DNA of 64,000 bases from Nonomuraea rubra (GTDB taxonomy: Bacteria; Actinomycetota; Actinomycetes; Streptosporangiales; Streptosporangiaceae), in contig NZ_JACHMI010000001.1 of assembly GCF_014207985.1 (NCBI RefSeq), forward strand, positions 10,647,001 through 10,711,000, given 5' to 3'. Below are positions 28,113 to 37,072 of this stretch, piece after piece; position 1 is the stretch's first letter, and the number at the start of each line of letters is the position of its first letter. The translations under genes and the position numbers were made by a program. The notes beneath the pieces are model-generated. The model made no database searches. It saw only the letters and a program-made list of their open reading frames with translations, and had not been told where the DNA came from.

Positions 28113-30176
28113 GTGTTACTGGCGCGAGTGATCGTGGTGGCGGTGCTGGCCGCGTTGTCCAGCGTGTACGTGCTGGCGGGCGCGGCCGGGGTGGTGCTCG
28201 TGTTCGCCGTGCAGTGCCTCTACACCCTCTGGGCCAGGAGGTGGTGGCTGCTGGCCGCGCAGGCCGTGCTCGTCTACTGGGTGACGCTGGGGTCCGGCGC
28301 GTCCGTGGTCGTGCTGGGCTTCCTGGCGGGGTCGCTGCTGGTCACGCGGCTGTGGGCGGTGGCGCCCGGGGTGGTGTTCAGCGCGGTCGTGATCGCGTAC
28401 GCCCGGGGCGGCGACGTCGCCACGACGCTCGACCTGGCGATCACCACGGTGCTGATGACGTTGATCGTGCCGGGGCTCATCCGGCTGGTGGAGCGCGTGG
28501 ACGAGCTGCACGCCACCCGCCGGGCGCTGGCCGCGGCGGCGGTGGGCGAGGAGCGGCTGCGCATCGCGGCCGAGCTGAGCGACGGCCTGGGGCGCGGGCT
28601 GGCGACGATCATGGCCGGGGTGCGCCGGGCCATGAGCGGCTCCGGGGCCGGGGAGCTGGGCGAGGTGGTGAGCGCGGCACGGCGTTCGCTGACGGACGCG
28701 CGGGCCGCGGCGGCCGGCTACCGGGCGATGTCGCTGACCCCCGAGCTGACCACGGCCAGGGCCATGCTGGCGGCGGCCGGGGTGAGCGTGGAGGTGCGTG
28801 CCGGGCACGCCGAGCCGCTGGGCCCGGCGGGCGCGCTGCTCGCGACCGTGCTGCGCGAGGCCGTCACCGACGTCGTACGCCGCGGCACCGCCGGCCACTG
28901 CCTGATCGAGACCGTGGAGCGGTCCGGCACGGTGACCCTGCGCGTCACCGACGACGGCCGCCGCACCGCCGAGGACGACGCGCTGAGCGACCTGGCCACC
29001 CGGGTCAGGGCCGCCGGCGGCAGGCTGGCCGGCGGCCTGTCCGACCAGGGCCGCCACACGGTCGAGGCCGCCCTGCCCGCCCCGCAGCGGGGGCCGGACG
29101 AGCGCGAGCCCGCGGACCTGTCCGTGCTGCTCCTGGCCGCCGTGCTGGTCGGCTTCAGCCTCAAGGCCCTGCTCCAGATCCCGGCGAACCTCCTCCTGCC
29201 CGCCACCGCGCTGCTGGCCGTCATCGTGGTCATGCAGCTCAGGTCCGTCACGGGCCGGCACATGACGGCGCTGAGCGTGATGGCGGTGCTGGCGTTCGCG
29301 CCGATCCCGCTGTTCGGGCCGATCTGGCTGGGCGCGGGCGGCTTCCTGGCGGGCCCGGTGCTGCTGGCCTTCCGCCCGCGTACGGCCTGGCCGCTGGTCG
29401 CCGCGATCATCGCCGCGACGGCGGCCGTGGCCGCGGCGTACGGCCTGCCCCTGCCCGCGGCCGCGAACGTCACCGTGAGCAACCTCGTCACCGGCCTGGT
29501 CGTCTACAGCCTGCTGCGCCTGGCCGGGCTGGCGAAGGAGCTCCAGGCGGCCAGGGAGGACCTGGCGCGTTCGGCTGTTGTCGAGGAGCGCCTGCGTGCC
29601 GCCCGCGACCTGCACGACCTGCTCGGCCACAACCTGGCCGCGATCCTGCTCAAGTGCGAGCTGGCCCGCCGCCTGCCGCCGGACCGGGCGCGGGCGGAGC
29701 TGGCGGACGTGCTGGAGATGGCCGAGCGGGCCGAGCACGACCTGCGCTCGGTCTCGGGCGAGCAGCTCGACCTCTCGCTCGCCGCCGAGGCGGAGTCCGC
29801 CGCGTCCGTGTTGCGCGCGGCGCGCGTGGAGGTGCGTGCCGGCCTGGCGCACCCGCCGCTGCCCGCCGAGGTCGAGACCGTGCTCAGCGCCGTCCTGCGC
29901 GAGGCCGTCACGAACGTCCTGCGTCACAGCACCGCCCGCCACTGCGTGATCGGCACGGCCGCCGAGGGCGACCGGGTGCGCCTGACCGTACGCAACGACG
30001 GCGCCCGCACCGCCGAGGCCCGGCGCGGCTCGTCGGGCCTGGGCAACCTGACGACCCGCCTGGCGGCGCTGGACGGCCGGCTCACGACCGGCGTCGAGGA
30101 CGGCTGGTTCCGGCTCGACGCCACGGCCCCGCTGGTACCCGCCGCTACGCCCCTGGTCCAGGCCATGGCGCGCTAG
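28113..30176 (+). CDS. Sensor histidine kinase with two tandem kinase modules, the first degenerate
   Basis: A 687-aa NarL-type (HisKA_3) sensor kinase with internal duplication. Module one (residues 1-330) has about five membrane segments and then a phosphoacceptor helix in which Ser replaces His (AAELSDGLGRG), a damaged N-box (EAVTDVV) and no clear G2 box. Module two (340-687) repeats membrane segments plus an intact H-box (RDLHDLLGHNLAAILLK), N-box EAVTNVLRH and DG/GLGNL boxes. GTG 28113 is used; codon 2 is TTA. GTG 28128 is an alternative start that would remove it. The partner response regulator converges, and the two stop codons share one CTAG. Confidence 0.9.
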   Translation: MLLARVIVVAVLAALSSVYVLAGAAGVVLVFAVQCLYTLWARRWWLLAAQAVLVYWVTLGSGASVVVLGFLAGSLLVTRLWAVAPGVVFSAVVIAYARGGDVATTLDLAITTVLMTLIVPGLIRLVERVDELHATRRALAAAAVGEERLRIAAELSDGLGRGLATIMAGVRRAMSGSGAGELGEVVSAARRSLTDARAAAAGYRAMSLTPELTTARAMLAAAGVSVEVRAGHAEPLGPAGALLATVLREAVTDVVRRGTAGHCLIETVERSGTVTLRVTDDGRRTAEDDALSDLATRVRAAGGRLAGGLSDQGRHTVEAALPAPQRGPDEREPADLSVLLLAAVLVGFSLKALLQIPANLLLPATALLAVIVVMQLRSVTGRHMTALSVMAVLAFAPIPLFGPIWLGAGGFLAGPVLLAFRPRTAWPLVAAIIAATAAVAAAYGLPLPAAANVTVSNLVTGLVVYSLLRLAGLAKELQAAREDLARSAVVEERLRAARDLHDLLGHNLAAILLKCELARRLPPDRARAELADVLEMAERAEHDLRSVSGEQLDLSLAAEAESAASVLRAARVEVRAGLAHPPLPAEVETVLSAVLREAVTNVLRHSTARHCVIGTAAEGDRVRLTVRNDGARTAEARRGSSGLGNLTTRLAALDGRLTTGVEDGWFRLDATAPLVPAATPLVQAMAR

Positions 30177-30781
30177 ATCCAGCCCGCCTCGGTGGCCAGG
30201 CGGACCGCGTCGGTGCGGTTGCGGGCGTTCAGCTTGGCCACGATGGCCGTCAGGTAGTTGCGCACGGTCCCGGCGGTCAGGTGCAGCCGCGCCGCGATCT
30301 CGGGCGCGTCCAGGCCGTCGGCGACCAGCCGCAGCACGTCGGCCTCGCGCGGCGTGAGCGGGTTGTCGGCCAGGTCCCACGCCGTGACGGCCAGCGACGG
30401 GTCCAGAACCCGCTTGCCCGCCGCGACGTCGCGGATCGCGCCCACCAGCTCCTCGGGCGGCGCGGTCTTCAGCAGGAACCCGCCCACCTGCGCCGCCAGT
30501 GCCCGCTTGAGGTGCGCCGGCTTGCCGTGCCCGGTGAGCATGAGCGTGCGGCACGACGGCACGCGGGCGCTGATCCGCGCGGCGGCCTCCAGCCCGTCGA
30601 GCTCGCCGGGCATGTCGATGTCCAGGACGGCCACGTCGGGGAGCTCCACGGCGGCCGAGGCGACGGCGGCGGCGCCGGACTCGACGGAGGCGACCACCTC
30701 CAGGTCCGGCTCCAGCCCGAGCAGCGCCGTGAGGGCGCCCCTGATGACCGCCTGGTCTTCGGCCAGAAGTATGCGAATCAC
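30173..30781 (-). CDS. NarL/LuxR family response regulator
   Basis: DNA-binding partner (202 aa) of the adjacent duplicated sensor kinase. The receiver domain begins IRILLAEDQAVIRGAL. The phosphoacceptor Asp is in VAVLDIDMPG, the conserved Thr in LMLTGHG and Lys in FLLKTAPPEE. The C-terminal LuxR helix-turn-helix is LTPREADVLRLVADGLDA followed by TVRNYLTAIVAKLNARNRTD. GTG 30781 is the start. It is divergent from a MacB-like exporter, with a TGACGTCA palindrome in between, so it probably regulates that exporter and itself. Confidence 0.95.
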   Translation of the reverse strand: MIRILLAEDQAVIRGALTALLGLEPDLEVVASVESGAAAVASAAVELPDVAVLDIDMPGELDGLEAAARISARVPSCRTLMLTGHGKPAHLKRALAAQVGGFLLKTAPPEELVGAIRDVAAGKRVLDPSLAVTAWDLADNPLTPREADVLRLVADGLDAPEIAARLHLTAGTVRNYLTAIVAKLNARNRTDAVRLATEAGWI

Positions 30782-30812
30782 GTAGATATTGTCCACCAGT
30801 GTCCGGATCATG

Positions 30813-30822
30813 ATGACGTCAT
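30813..30822. promoter_or_regulatory. Palindrome in the divergent response regulator/exporter promoter
   Basis: Perfect 10-bp palindrome ATGACGTCAT, about 60 bases before the exporter ATPase start and 30 bases before the regulator start. It is a plausible response-regulator site, judged by position and symmetry only. Confidence 0.4.
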
Positions 30823-30880
30823 GGGTGATCGGTGACGGGCTCTCTGGGGCGCGTACGCGCTGGTCGGCACGCTGGAGGAC

Positions 30881-31612
30881 ATGACAGAGGCAGTGCGGCT
30901 GGACGCCGTGAGCAAGGTGTACGGGAAGGGTCAGGGCGCGGTGGCGGCCCTGCGGGAGGTGTCGGTGGGCATCCCGCGCGGCTCGTTCACCGCGGTGATG
31001 GGGCCGTCGGGGTCGGGCAAGAGCACGTTCCTGCACTGCGCGGCGGGGCTGGACGTGCCGTCGTCCGGCTCGGTGCGGCTTGGCGGCACCGAGCTGGCCG
31101 GGATGGGCGAGACCGAGCTGACCGAGCTGCGCAGGGAGCGGGTCGGCTTCGTGTTCCAGGCGTTCAACCTGGTCTCGGCGCTCGACGTGGTGGAGAACGT
31201 CACCCTCCCGCTCCGCCTGTCCGGCACCCGGGTGCCGCGCGGCCGGCTGGAGGAGATCCTGCGCAGGGTGGGCCTGGAGGGTCGCGCCGGGCACCGTCCC
31301 GCGCAGCTCTCGGGCGGCCAGCAGCAGCGGGTGGCCATCGCCAGGGCGCTGATCACCGGCCCCGAGGTGGTGTTCGGCGACGAGCCGACCGGGGCGCTGG
31401 ACACGATGACGGCCAGGGACGTGCTGCGGCTGCTGCGCGAGGTGGTCGACGGCCTGGGGCAGACCGTGGTGATGGTGACGCACGACCCGCTGGCGGCTTC
31501 GTACGCCGACACCGTGCTGTTCCTGGCCGACGGCCGGATCGTGGACTCGATGAGCGGCCCCACTCCGGAGAAGGTGGCCGAGCGGATGACCAGGCTGGGG
31601 GCGTGGAAGTGA
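30881..31612 (+). CDS. ABC transporter ATP-binding protein (MacB/LolD class)
   Basis: Nucleotide-binding subunit (243 aa). Walker A is GPSGSGKS, the signature LSGGQQQRVAIARAL, Walker B VVFGDEPTGALD, and the H-loop MVTHDP. The ATG follows GGAGG at short spacing (GGAGGAC). It overlaps the FtsX permease gene by four bases (GTGA). Its place next to a two-component system resembles the BceRS/BceAB-like arrangement for cell-envelope stress or peptide antibiotics, although kinase and permease types differ here. Confidence 0.94.
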   Translation: MTEAVRLDAVSKVYGKGQGAVAALREVSVGIPRGSFTAVMGPSGSGKSTFLHCAAGLDVPSSGSVRLGGTELAGMGETELTELRRERVGFVFQAFNLVSALDVVENVTLPLRLSGTRVPRGRLEEILRRVGLEGRAGHRPAQLSGGQQQRVAIARALITGPEVVFGDEPTGALDTMTARDVLRLLREVVDGLGQTVVMVTHDPLAASYADTVLFLADGRIVDSMSGPTPEKVAERMTRLGAWK

Positions 31613-33927
31613 TCGGCTTCGCGTGGAAGACGCTGCGTGACCGCAAGGGCGCGTTCGCGGGCGCGTTCGTGGCGCTGCTGTGCGCGGCCGCGCTGGTGTG
31701 CGCGTGCCTGATGCTGCTGGAGACCGGGCTGCGCGGCTCGGTCTCGCCCGAACGGTACGCGGGCGCGCCCGTGATCGTGGCCGCCGACCAGTTCGTACGG
31801 GAGACCGTCGACAAGGGCGACGGCGAGACCAAGACGAAGGCCAAGCCGCTGGCCGAGCGGGCCTGGCTGCCCGAGTCGGTCGTCGGGACGCTGCGGCGCA
31901 CGCCCGGCGTGTCGAAGGTGGTGGCCGAGGTGACGTTCCCGTTCGGCCCGTACACGGGTCATGGCTGGGAGTCGGCCGCGCTCACCCCGTTCACGATCGC
32001 GCGGGGGCGCGAGCCGCGGGCCGGCGGCGAGATCGTGGTGGACGCCCGCGCCGGGCTGGAGGTGGGGGCGCGGCTGCGCGGCTACCGGGTCGTGGGCGTC
32101 ACCGCGCAGGCCCTGCCGAGCCAGGACACCGTGTTCTTCAGCACCGCGCAGGCCCGCCGCCTGGCCGGGCACCCCGGCATGGTCAGCGCCGCCGGCGTCT
32201 TCCCCGCCGTCGCGCGGGCGCCGCAGGGTACCGTGCTGTATGCCGGGGAGGAGCGCGGCAGGCTGGAGTTCCTGGACGCGGAGCAGGCCAGGGTCAAGCT
32301 GATCAGCATGGGCGGCGCGCTGGCCGGGACGTCGCTGATCGTGGCGATCCTCGTCGTGGTGGGCACGTTCGCGCTGTCGATCCAGCAGCGCCAGCGGGAG
32401 CTCGCGCTGCTGCGGGCCGTGGCCGCCACGCCGCGCCAGGTCCGCCGGCTGGTGGGCGGCCAGGCGCTGGTGGTGGGCCTGCTGGCGGGGGTGCCGGGGG
32501 CGGCCGCGGGGGTCGGGCTGGGCCTGTGGCTGCACTCGATCTTCGTGTCGCTCGGCGCGACCCCGGCGAATCTGTCGCTGGTCGTCAGCCCGTTCCCGCC
32601 GCTGGCCGCACTGCTCGCCACCGTCGCCGCCGCCTGGGCCGCGGCCCGCGTCTCGGCCCGCCGCCTGGCCAGGATCCGCCCGGTGGAGGCGCTCGGCGAG
32701 GCCGCCCTCGACGGCGGACGGCTGCCCCGGTGGCGGCTGGTGGCGGGGCCGGTGCTGGTGGCCGGGGCCGTGGCGCTCACCCTGGTGCTGTCGGGGCTGG
32801 ACACGGAAGCCGCGGCCACCCCGGTGACCATGCTGACCGCGCTGCTGTGGACGGTCGCCGTGTCGGTGCTCGGGCCGCTCCTGGCCAGGGCCGTCCGGCT
32901 GGTCCCGCTGCCGTGGGCCGGCGGGAGCGGTTTCCTGGCCGCCAGGAACCTGCGCGCCACCCCCAGGGCGCTGGCCGCCGTGCTGTCGCCGCTCACCCTG
33001 ATGGTGGCGATGACCTGCACGATCCTGTTCGCCCAGACCACGATGGGCGCCGCCGCCCAGGAGCAGGCCGCCGCCGGCACCCGCGCGGACCACGTGCTGC
33101 CCGGCGCCTCCGCCGAGGAGATCCAGCGGATTCCCGGCGTCCAGGCCGTCACGCGGGTGCTGCGCACCTCGGTGCGGTTCGGCCTGGACAAGTACCAGGC
33201 CCAGGCCGTCACGTACGACCCGCGCACGATGGACCTCGGCATCGTCTCCGGCACGATGGACGGCTTCGGCCCCGGCTCGGTGGCGCTCAGCGGCACCGCC
33301 GCCGCCCACCTCTCGCTCTCGCCGGGTGACCAGGCCAGGCTCACGCTCGGCGACGGCACCCCGGCCACGCTGAAGGTGGCCGCCGTCTACTCCCGCGGCC
33401 TCGGCTTCGGCGACGTGACGCTGCCGTACGAGCTGGTACGCGGCCACGTGGACGACCCGGCGGGCACCCTCCTGGTCTCGGCCCCCGGGGTCACCCTGCC
33501 GGGGGCGGCTCCCGAGGCGGCCACCACCGGCTCCGCCGACCCGCAGGTCACCTTCGTGGCGCTCGGCCTGATCATCGCCTTCACCGCCATCGCCGTGGTC
33601 AACACCCTGGCCATGGCCACCTCGGGCCGGGCCAGGGAGCTGGCCGTGCTCCGCCTGGCGGGCACCACCCGGCGTCAGGTCCTGCGCATGCTGCGCCTGG
33701 AGACGCTCTGCGCCGTGCTGGCCTCCGCCGTGACGGGCACGGTGGTGGCGGTGGTGACGCTGGCGGCGTTCGGGGCGGGGATGACGGGGTCGGCGGTGCC
33801 GTACGTGCCGCCGGTGGCGTACGCGCTGGTGATCGCCGCCGCGACGGCCCTGGCCCTGCTGGCCACGGCTCTCCCTGCCCGGCTGGCGCTCAGGACCCGC
33901 CCGGCGGAGGCGGTGTCATCGACCTGA
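31609..33927 (+). CDS. FtsX-type ABC transporter permease
   Basis: Membrane subunit (772 aa) with two FtsX repeats. The N-terminal helix is followed by an extracytoplasmic domain (residues about 40-220) and three segments (LRAVAATPRQVRRLVGGQA between them). A middle segment pair, a second extracytoplasmic domain and three final segments (VLRLAGTTRRQVLRMLRLE) complete it. GTG 31609 overlaps the ATPase stop. The last 12 bases overlap the convergent GT4 glycosyltransferase gene. Probably exports or removes an envelope-active compound sensed by the neighbouring two-component system. Confidence 0.92.
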   Translation: MIGFAWKTLRDRKGAFAGAFVALLCAAALVCACLMLLETGLRGSVSPERYAGAPVIVAADQFVRETVDKGDGETKTKAKPLAERAWLPESVVGTLRRTPGVSKVVAEVTFPFGPYTGHGWESAALTPFTIARGREPRAGGEIVVDARAGLEVGARLRGYRVVGVTAQALPSQDTVFFSTAQARRLAGHPGMVSAAGVFPAVARAPQGTVLYAGEERGRLEFLDAEQARVKLISMGGALAGTSLIVAILVVVGTFALSIQQRQRELALLRAVAATPRQVRRLVGGQALVVGLLAGVPGAAAGVGLGLWLHSIFVSLGATPANLSLVVSPFPPLAALLATVAAAWAAARVSARRLARIRPVEALGEAALDGGRLPRWRLVAGPVLVAGAVALTLVLSGLDTEAAATPVTMLTALLWTVAVSVLGPLLARAVRLVPLPWAGGSGFLAARNLRATPRALAAVLSPLTLMVAMTCTILFAQTTMGAAAQEQAAAGTRADHVLPGASAEEIQRIPGVQAVTRVLRTSVRFGLDKYQAQAVTYDPRTMDLGIVSGTMDGFGPGSVALSGTAAAHLSLSPGDQARLTLGDGTPATLKVAAVYSRGLGFGDVTLPYELVRGHVDDPAGTLLVSAPGVTLPGAAPEAATTGSADPQVTFVALGLIIAFTAIAVVNTLAMATSGRARELAVLRLAGTTRRQVLRMLRLETLCAVLASAVTGTVVAVVTLAAFGAGMTGSAVPYVPPVAYALVIAAATALALLATALPARLALRTRPAEAVSST

Positions 33928-35046
33928 GAGGACCTTCTCGTACAGGTCCAGGTACCGGTCCGCCATCACCGACGGCGAGAAGCGGCGGAAGGCCTCCTGG
34001 CGGCACTCCTCCGGGTCGATGTCGCCGACCCGGAGCACCCACTCCGCCAGCTCCGCCTCGGTGTCGGCGAGGAAGCCGGTGCGGCCGTGGTCGATGATCT
34101 CCGGCAGGCAGCCGCGCCGCAGGCCGACGGGCGGGACGCCGAGTGCCAGGGCCTCCACGACCGCCGTGCCGCCCGGCTCGTCCCACTGGATGGGGAACAG
34201 CGCGGCGCGGGCCGAGGCGTACAGGTAGTCCCGCTCCGGGCCGCCCACCGCGCCGACCCAGCGGACCAGGTCGCCGTCGAGGTAGCGGGAGACCTGGTCG
34301 AGGTGGTAGCGCACGTCCGGGTGGCTGTGCAGCGGGTGGTACGGGTTCTGGGCGACGACGTCCAGCTCGGCGGGGGTGTTGCGGCCGCTGACCGGGCCGG
34401 CCAGGACCAGCGGGAGCCCGAGCTTCTGGCAGATCCTGGCCGCCACGTGCTGGCCCTTGAGCCCGCAGATGCGGCCCATCACCACCAGGTGCTCGCCCTG
34501 GTCCGCGCGCGTGTCCCAGCCGGTGAGCGGGTCGGCGAGCGGGGTGGCGAGGTGGACGGCGCCGAGCGAGGCGGCGCGCAGGGCCTCGGGGGCGCGGGCG
34601 ATCTGCGACTCCGAGACGCCGTTGACCGCGATCGACGGCGGGAACGCGCCGTAGAAGGCGGGGTGTTTGTGCAGGTCCCAGTGGAGGGTGTGCAGGACGG
34701 GCGGGCCGCCGAACGCCGAGAGCACCGTGGGGCCGACCACCTCGACGTGGTCGTGCACGAGGTCGATGTCGTCGCGCCCGCGCAGCTCGTCCACCACCCG
34801 GGCCAGGTGGGCGTGGGTGATGCCCATGACCTGGTTGTACGGTTTCTGCAGCTCGCTGAACTGCTCGTCGTCGTACGCGCTGATCAGCTCGTCCACCTCG
34901 AGCGTGCTGGAGCCGACGGAGGCCAGCACCACCTGCACGCCTCGCGAGCGCAGCGCGGGCACCAGCGTGGCCACCACGTTCTCGATCCCGCCGTAGCCGG
35001 CGGGCGGAACCGTGAGCCACGGCCCCGCGTTCACCAGGACTTTCAT
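33916..35046 (-). CDS. GT4 family glycosyltransferase
   Basis: GT-B glycosyltransferase (376 aa). The N-lobe has the glycine-rich acceptor loop PPAGYGGIENVVATLVPAL. The C-lobe has the nucleotide-sugar site, with ESQIARAP and VMGRICGLKGQHVAARI, and the E-x7-E-like WDEPGGTAVVEALALGVP. It overlaps the glucosyl-3-phosphoglycerate synthase gene by ATGA, so its acceptor is probably that product or a derivative. A role like that of mannosylglucosyl-3-phosphoglycerate synthase would fit, but this is inference; donor and acceptor are not readable from the sequence. Confidence 0.85.
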   Translation of the reverse strand: MKVLVNAGPWLTVPPAGYGGIENVVATLVPALRSRGVQVVLASVGSSTLEVDELISAYDDEQFSELQKPYNQVMGITHAHLARVVDELRGRDDIDLVHDHVEVVGPTVLSAFGGPPVLHTLHWDLHKHPAFYGAFPPSIAVNGVSESQIARAPEALRAASLGAVHLATPLADPLTGWDTRADQGEHLVVMGRICGLKGQHVAARICQKLGLPLVLAGPVSGRNTPAELDVVAQNPYHPLHSHPDVRYHLDQVSRYLDGDLVRWVGAVGGPERDYLYASARAALFPIQWDEPGGTAVVEALALGVPPVGLRRGCLPEIIDHGRTGFLADTEAELAEWVLRVGDIDPEECRQEAFRRFSPSVMADRYLDLYEKVLSGR

Positions 35047-36005
35047 GCCAGATCCTCCTCCAGGACGAGGGAGGCGAGCGGAGGTCGCTCCGCCACGGCC
35101 ACGTCCACCAGGTCGGCCTGCCCTTCGAGCCCGAACTGCAGGAGCGTGTGCGCCGGGGGCTCCGACGCGAGCACGCGGCCCTGCCGTTCCAGGCGGGACC
35201 AGGCGGTGAGCATGATCTGCCCGGCCATGCGGCCGAGTGCGGGGATCGACTGGTGAGTGTGCGTGCGGTGCCCCAGGTCCACCTGCGCCATGGCGTCCAG
35301 CCCGATGAGCTGGAGCAGGTCGACGAGGAGGCCGAACTCCACGCCGTACTCGGTGACGAAGGGCACCCGTTCGAGCACCTCGCGCCGGGCGGCGTACTCG
35401 CCGCCGAGCGGCTGGGCGAAGCCGGCCAGCTCCGGCCAGAACATATTGAGCAGCGGCCTGGCCACCAGCTCGGTCACGCGCCCGCCGCCGCCCTGCTGGG
35501 CGGCGCCGTCCGAGCCGATGTAGGGCCGTTCGTAGGTCGCCTTGACGAACTGGGTGTCGGCGTCGACCAGCAGCGGGCCGACCAGGCCCGACACGTAGTG
35601 CGCGCCGAAGCTGCGCAGGTCGGCGTCGATGTAGACGACGATGTCGCCCTTGGAGGCGGCAAGCCCCTTCCACAGGGCCTCGCCCTTGCCTGTGAGGGGT
35701 GGGAGGTGGGAGAGGACCTCTCCCTGCGCCACCACGCGGGCGCCCGCCTCGCGGGCCCGCTGGGCGGTGGCGTCGGTCGAGTTGGAGTCGACGACGAGGA
35801 TCTCGTTGACGAGCGGTGTGCGCTCGACGAGGTCACGGCGGATGGCGGCGACGATGTCGCCCACCGTGTTCTCCTCGTCGCGTGCGGGAAGCACCACGCT
35901 GACCGTGGTGTCTCCCTTGGCCATCATTAAGGCGTCCACCGGCCACTCTGCTGCGGTGCTCGAGTGCGGGCCGTACCACTCCTGGACCCTGGCCAAGGCT
36001 CGCAT
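35043..36005 (-). CDS. gpgS: Glucosyl-3-phosphoglycerate synthase
   Basis: GT81 enzyme (320 aa) that transfers glucose from an NDP-glucose to 3-phosphoglycerate. This is the first step to glucosylglycerate and, in mycobacteria, to methylglucose lipopolysaccharide. Visible features are SVVLPARDEENTV, LTGKGEALWKGLAASKGDIV, the DxD metal site in VYIDADL, GGGGRVTELVARPLLN and YGVEFGLLVDLLQLIGLDA, closely matching mycobacterial GpgS. ATG 36005 has GGAG at good spacing; ATG 36017 is an alternative. No phosphatase gene is adjacent. First gene of a two-gene unit with the GT4 enzyme. Confidence 0.93.
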   Translation of the reverse strand: MRALARVQEWYGPHSSTAAEWPVDALMMAKGDTTVSVVLPARDEENTVGDIVAAIRRDLVERTPLVNEILVVDSNSTDATAQRAREAGARVVAQGEVLSHLPPLTGKGEALWKGLAASKGDIVVYIDADLRSFGAHYVSGLVGPLLVDADTQFVKATYERPYIGSDGAAQQGGGGRVTELVARPLLNMFWPELAGFAQPLGGEYAARREVLERVPFVTEYGVEFGLLVDLLQLIGLDAMAQVDLGHRTHTHQSIPALGRMAGQIMLTAWSRLERQGRVLASEPPAHTLLQFGLEGQADLVDVAVAERPPLASLVLEEDLA

Positions 36006-36077
36006 ATCTGTCTCCATGCATCAGCCCCGATCTCATGAGGTCACGGCTTCTGCCCGGTCCATGGGCACTTGAACATG

Positions 36078-36087
36078 TTTGTTTGAT
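36078..36087 (+). promoter_or_regulatory. Shared 10-mer TTTGTTTGAT, copy 1
   Basis: AT-rich TTTGTTTGAT in the divergent space between gpgS and the Gfo/Idh/MocA gene, next to an 8-bp palindrome AACATGTT (36072-36079). The same 10-mer occurs in the second divergent space of the locus (41192-41201, minus strand). A TTGTTT/18-base/CATATG promoter for the Gfo gene could overlap it. Candidate operator for the ROK regulator of the locus. Confidence 0.5.
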
Positions 36088-36124
36088 TCGGCCTAGACGT
36101 GGCATATGCCGGGTTGTGTCCCCT

Positions 36125-37072
36125 ATGACCCGTGTCGGCATCGTGGGTGCCGGAAATGTCGCCGCTCGTCATGCTGACGTCCTGTCCGGATTCCCCGATG
36201 TCACGATCGCTGGAATCGCCGACACCGATCCCCACAGGGCCGAGGCGCTGGCCTCGAAGCATGGCTCCCCCGCCTATGCCGGCCATGCCGACCTGCTCGC
36301 TGCCGGCGGTCTTGACGCCGTCTACGTCTGCGTGCCTCCTTTCGCGCACGGTAACCCGGAACATGATGTTCTGTCGTGCAATCTCCCGATTTTCGTGGAA
36401 AAACCCCTTTCGCTGGATCTCAAAACCGCAGAATCCATCGCGTCCGAAATCGAGCGGAGATCTCTGCCTTCGGCGGTCGGTCACCACTGGCGTTATCTGG
36501 ACATCGTCCAGCAGGCCGGCGACCTGCTCTCCGGCCGTCCCGTACGGCTCGCGCTCGGCCACTGGCTGGACAAGGTGCCACCGGTGGCGTGGTGGCTCGA
36601 CCCGAGCAGGTCCGGCGGCCAGATCGTGGAGCAGGCGGTCCACGTCCTGGACCTGGCCCGGCTGCTGGTGGGCGAGGTGTCCATGGTGCACGTGGTGCCC
36701 GCCGAGAACGCCGTGAACGGCGAGGTGGACCGGGCCACGGCCGCGGTGCTGCGCTTCTCCGGCGGGGCCGCCGGGCTGCTTGCCACCTCCTGCCTGCTCA
36801 CCCGCAAGCACCGGGTGGGGCTGGAGGTGTGCGCCGACGGGATCGCGCTGGAGGTCAGCGAGACCAGGCTGCTGGTGGACGGCGAGCGCGCGATCGAGGA
36901 CGACGGCCAGGCCAAGGTGCGGGTGGACCGGGAGTTCATCAACGCCGTGCAGGGCAGGCGGGCCGACGTCCGCGTACCGTACGAGGAGGCGCTGCGGACC
37001 CACCGCCTTGCGCTGGCACTCGCCAAGTCCGCCGTCGAACGGAGGCCGGTGACGCTCGATGATGACCAGTAA
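36125..37072 (+). CDS. Gfo/Idh/MocA family oxidoreductase
   Basis: NAD(P)-dependent sugar dehydrogenase (315 aa). The Rossmann motif is at the N-terminus (RVGIVGAGNVAARHADVL), the conserved EKP site is IFVEKPLSLDL, and the catalytic region has GGQIVEQAVHVLDLARLL with the His of the family. Substrates of such enzymes are sugars, inositols or glycosides oxidised at a ring hydroxyl. ATG 36125 follows a promoter closely and has no ribosome site, so the mRNA may be nearly leaderless. The first 350 bases are clearly more AT-rich than the surroundings. It overlaps the next dehydrogenase gene by 14 bases. Confidence 0.92.
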   Translation: MTRVGIVGAGNVAARHADVLSGFPDVTIAGIADTDPHRAEALASKHGSPAYAGHADLLAAGGLDAVYVCVPPFAHGNPEHDVLSCNLPIFVEKPLSLDLKTAESIASEIERRSLPSAVGHHWRYLDIVQQAGDLLSGRPVRLALGHWLDKVPPVAWWLDPSRSGGQIVEQAVHVLDLARLLVGEVSMVHVVPAENAVNGEVDRATAAVLRFSGGAAGLLATSCLLTRKHRVGLEVCADGIALEVSETRLLVDGERAIEDDGQAKVRVDREFINAVQGRRADVRVPYEEALRTHRLALALAKSAVERRPVTLDDDQ

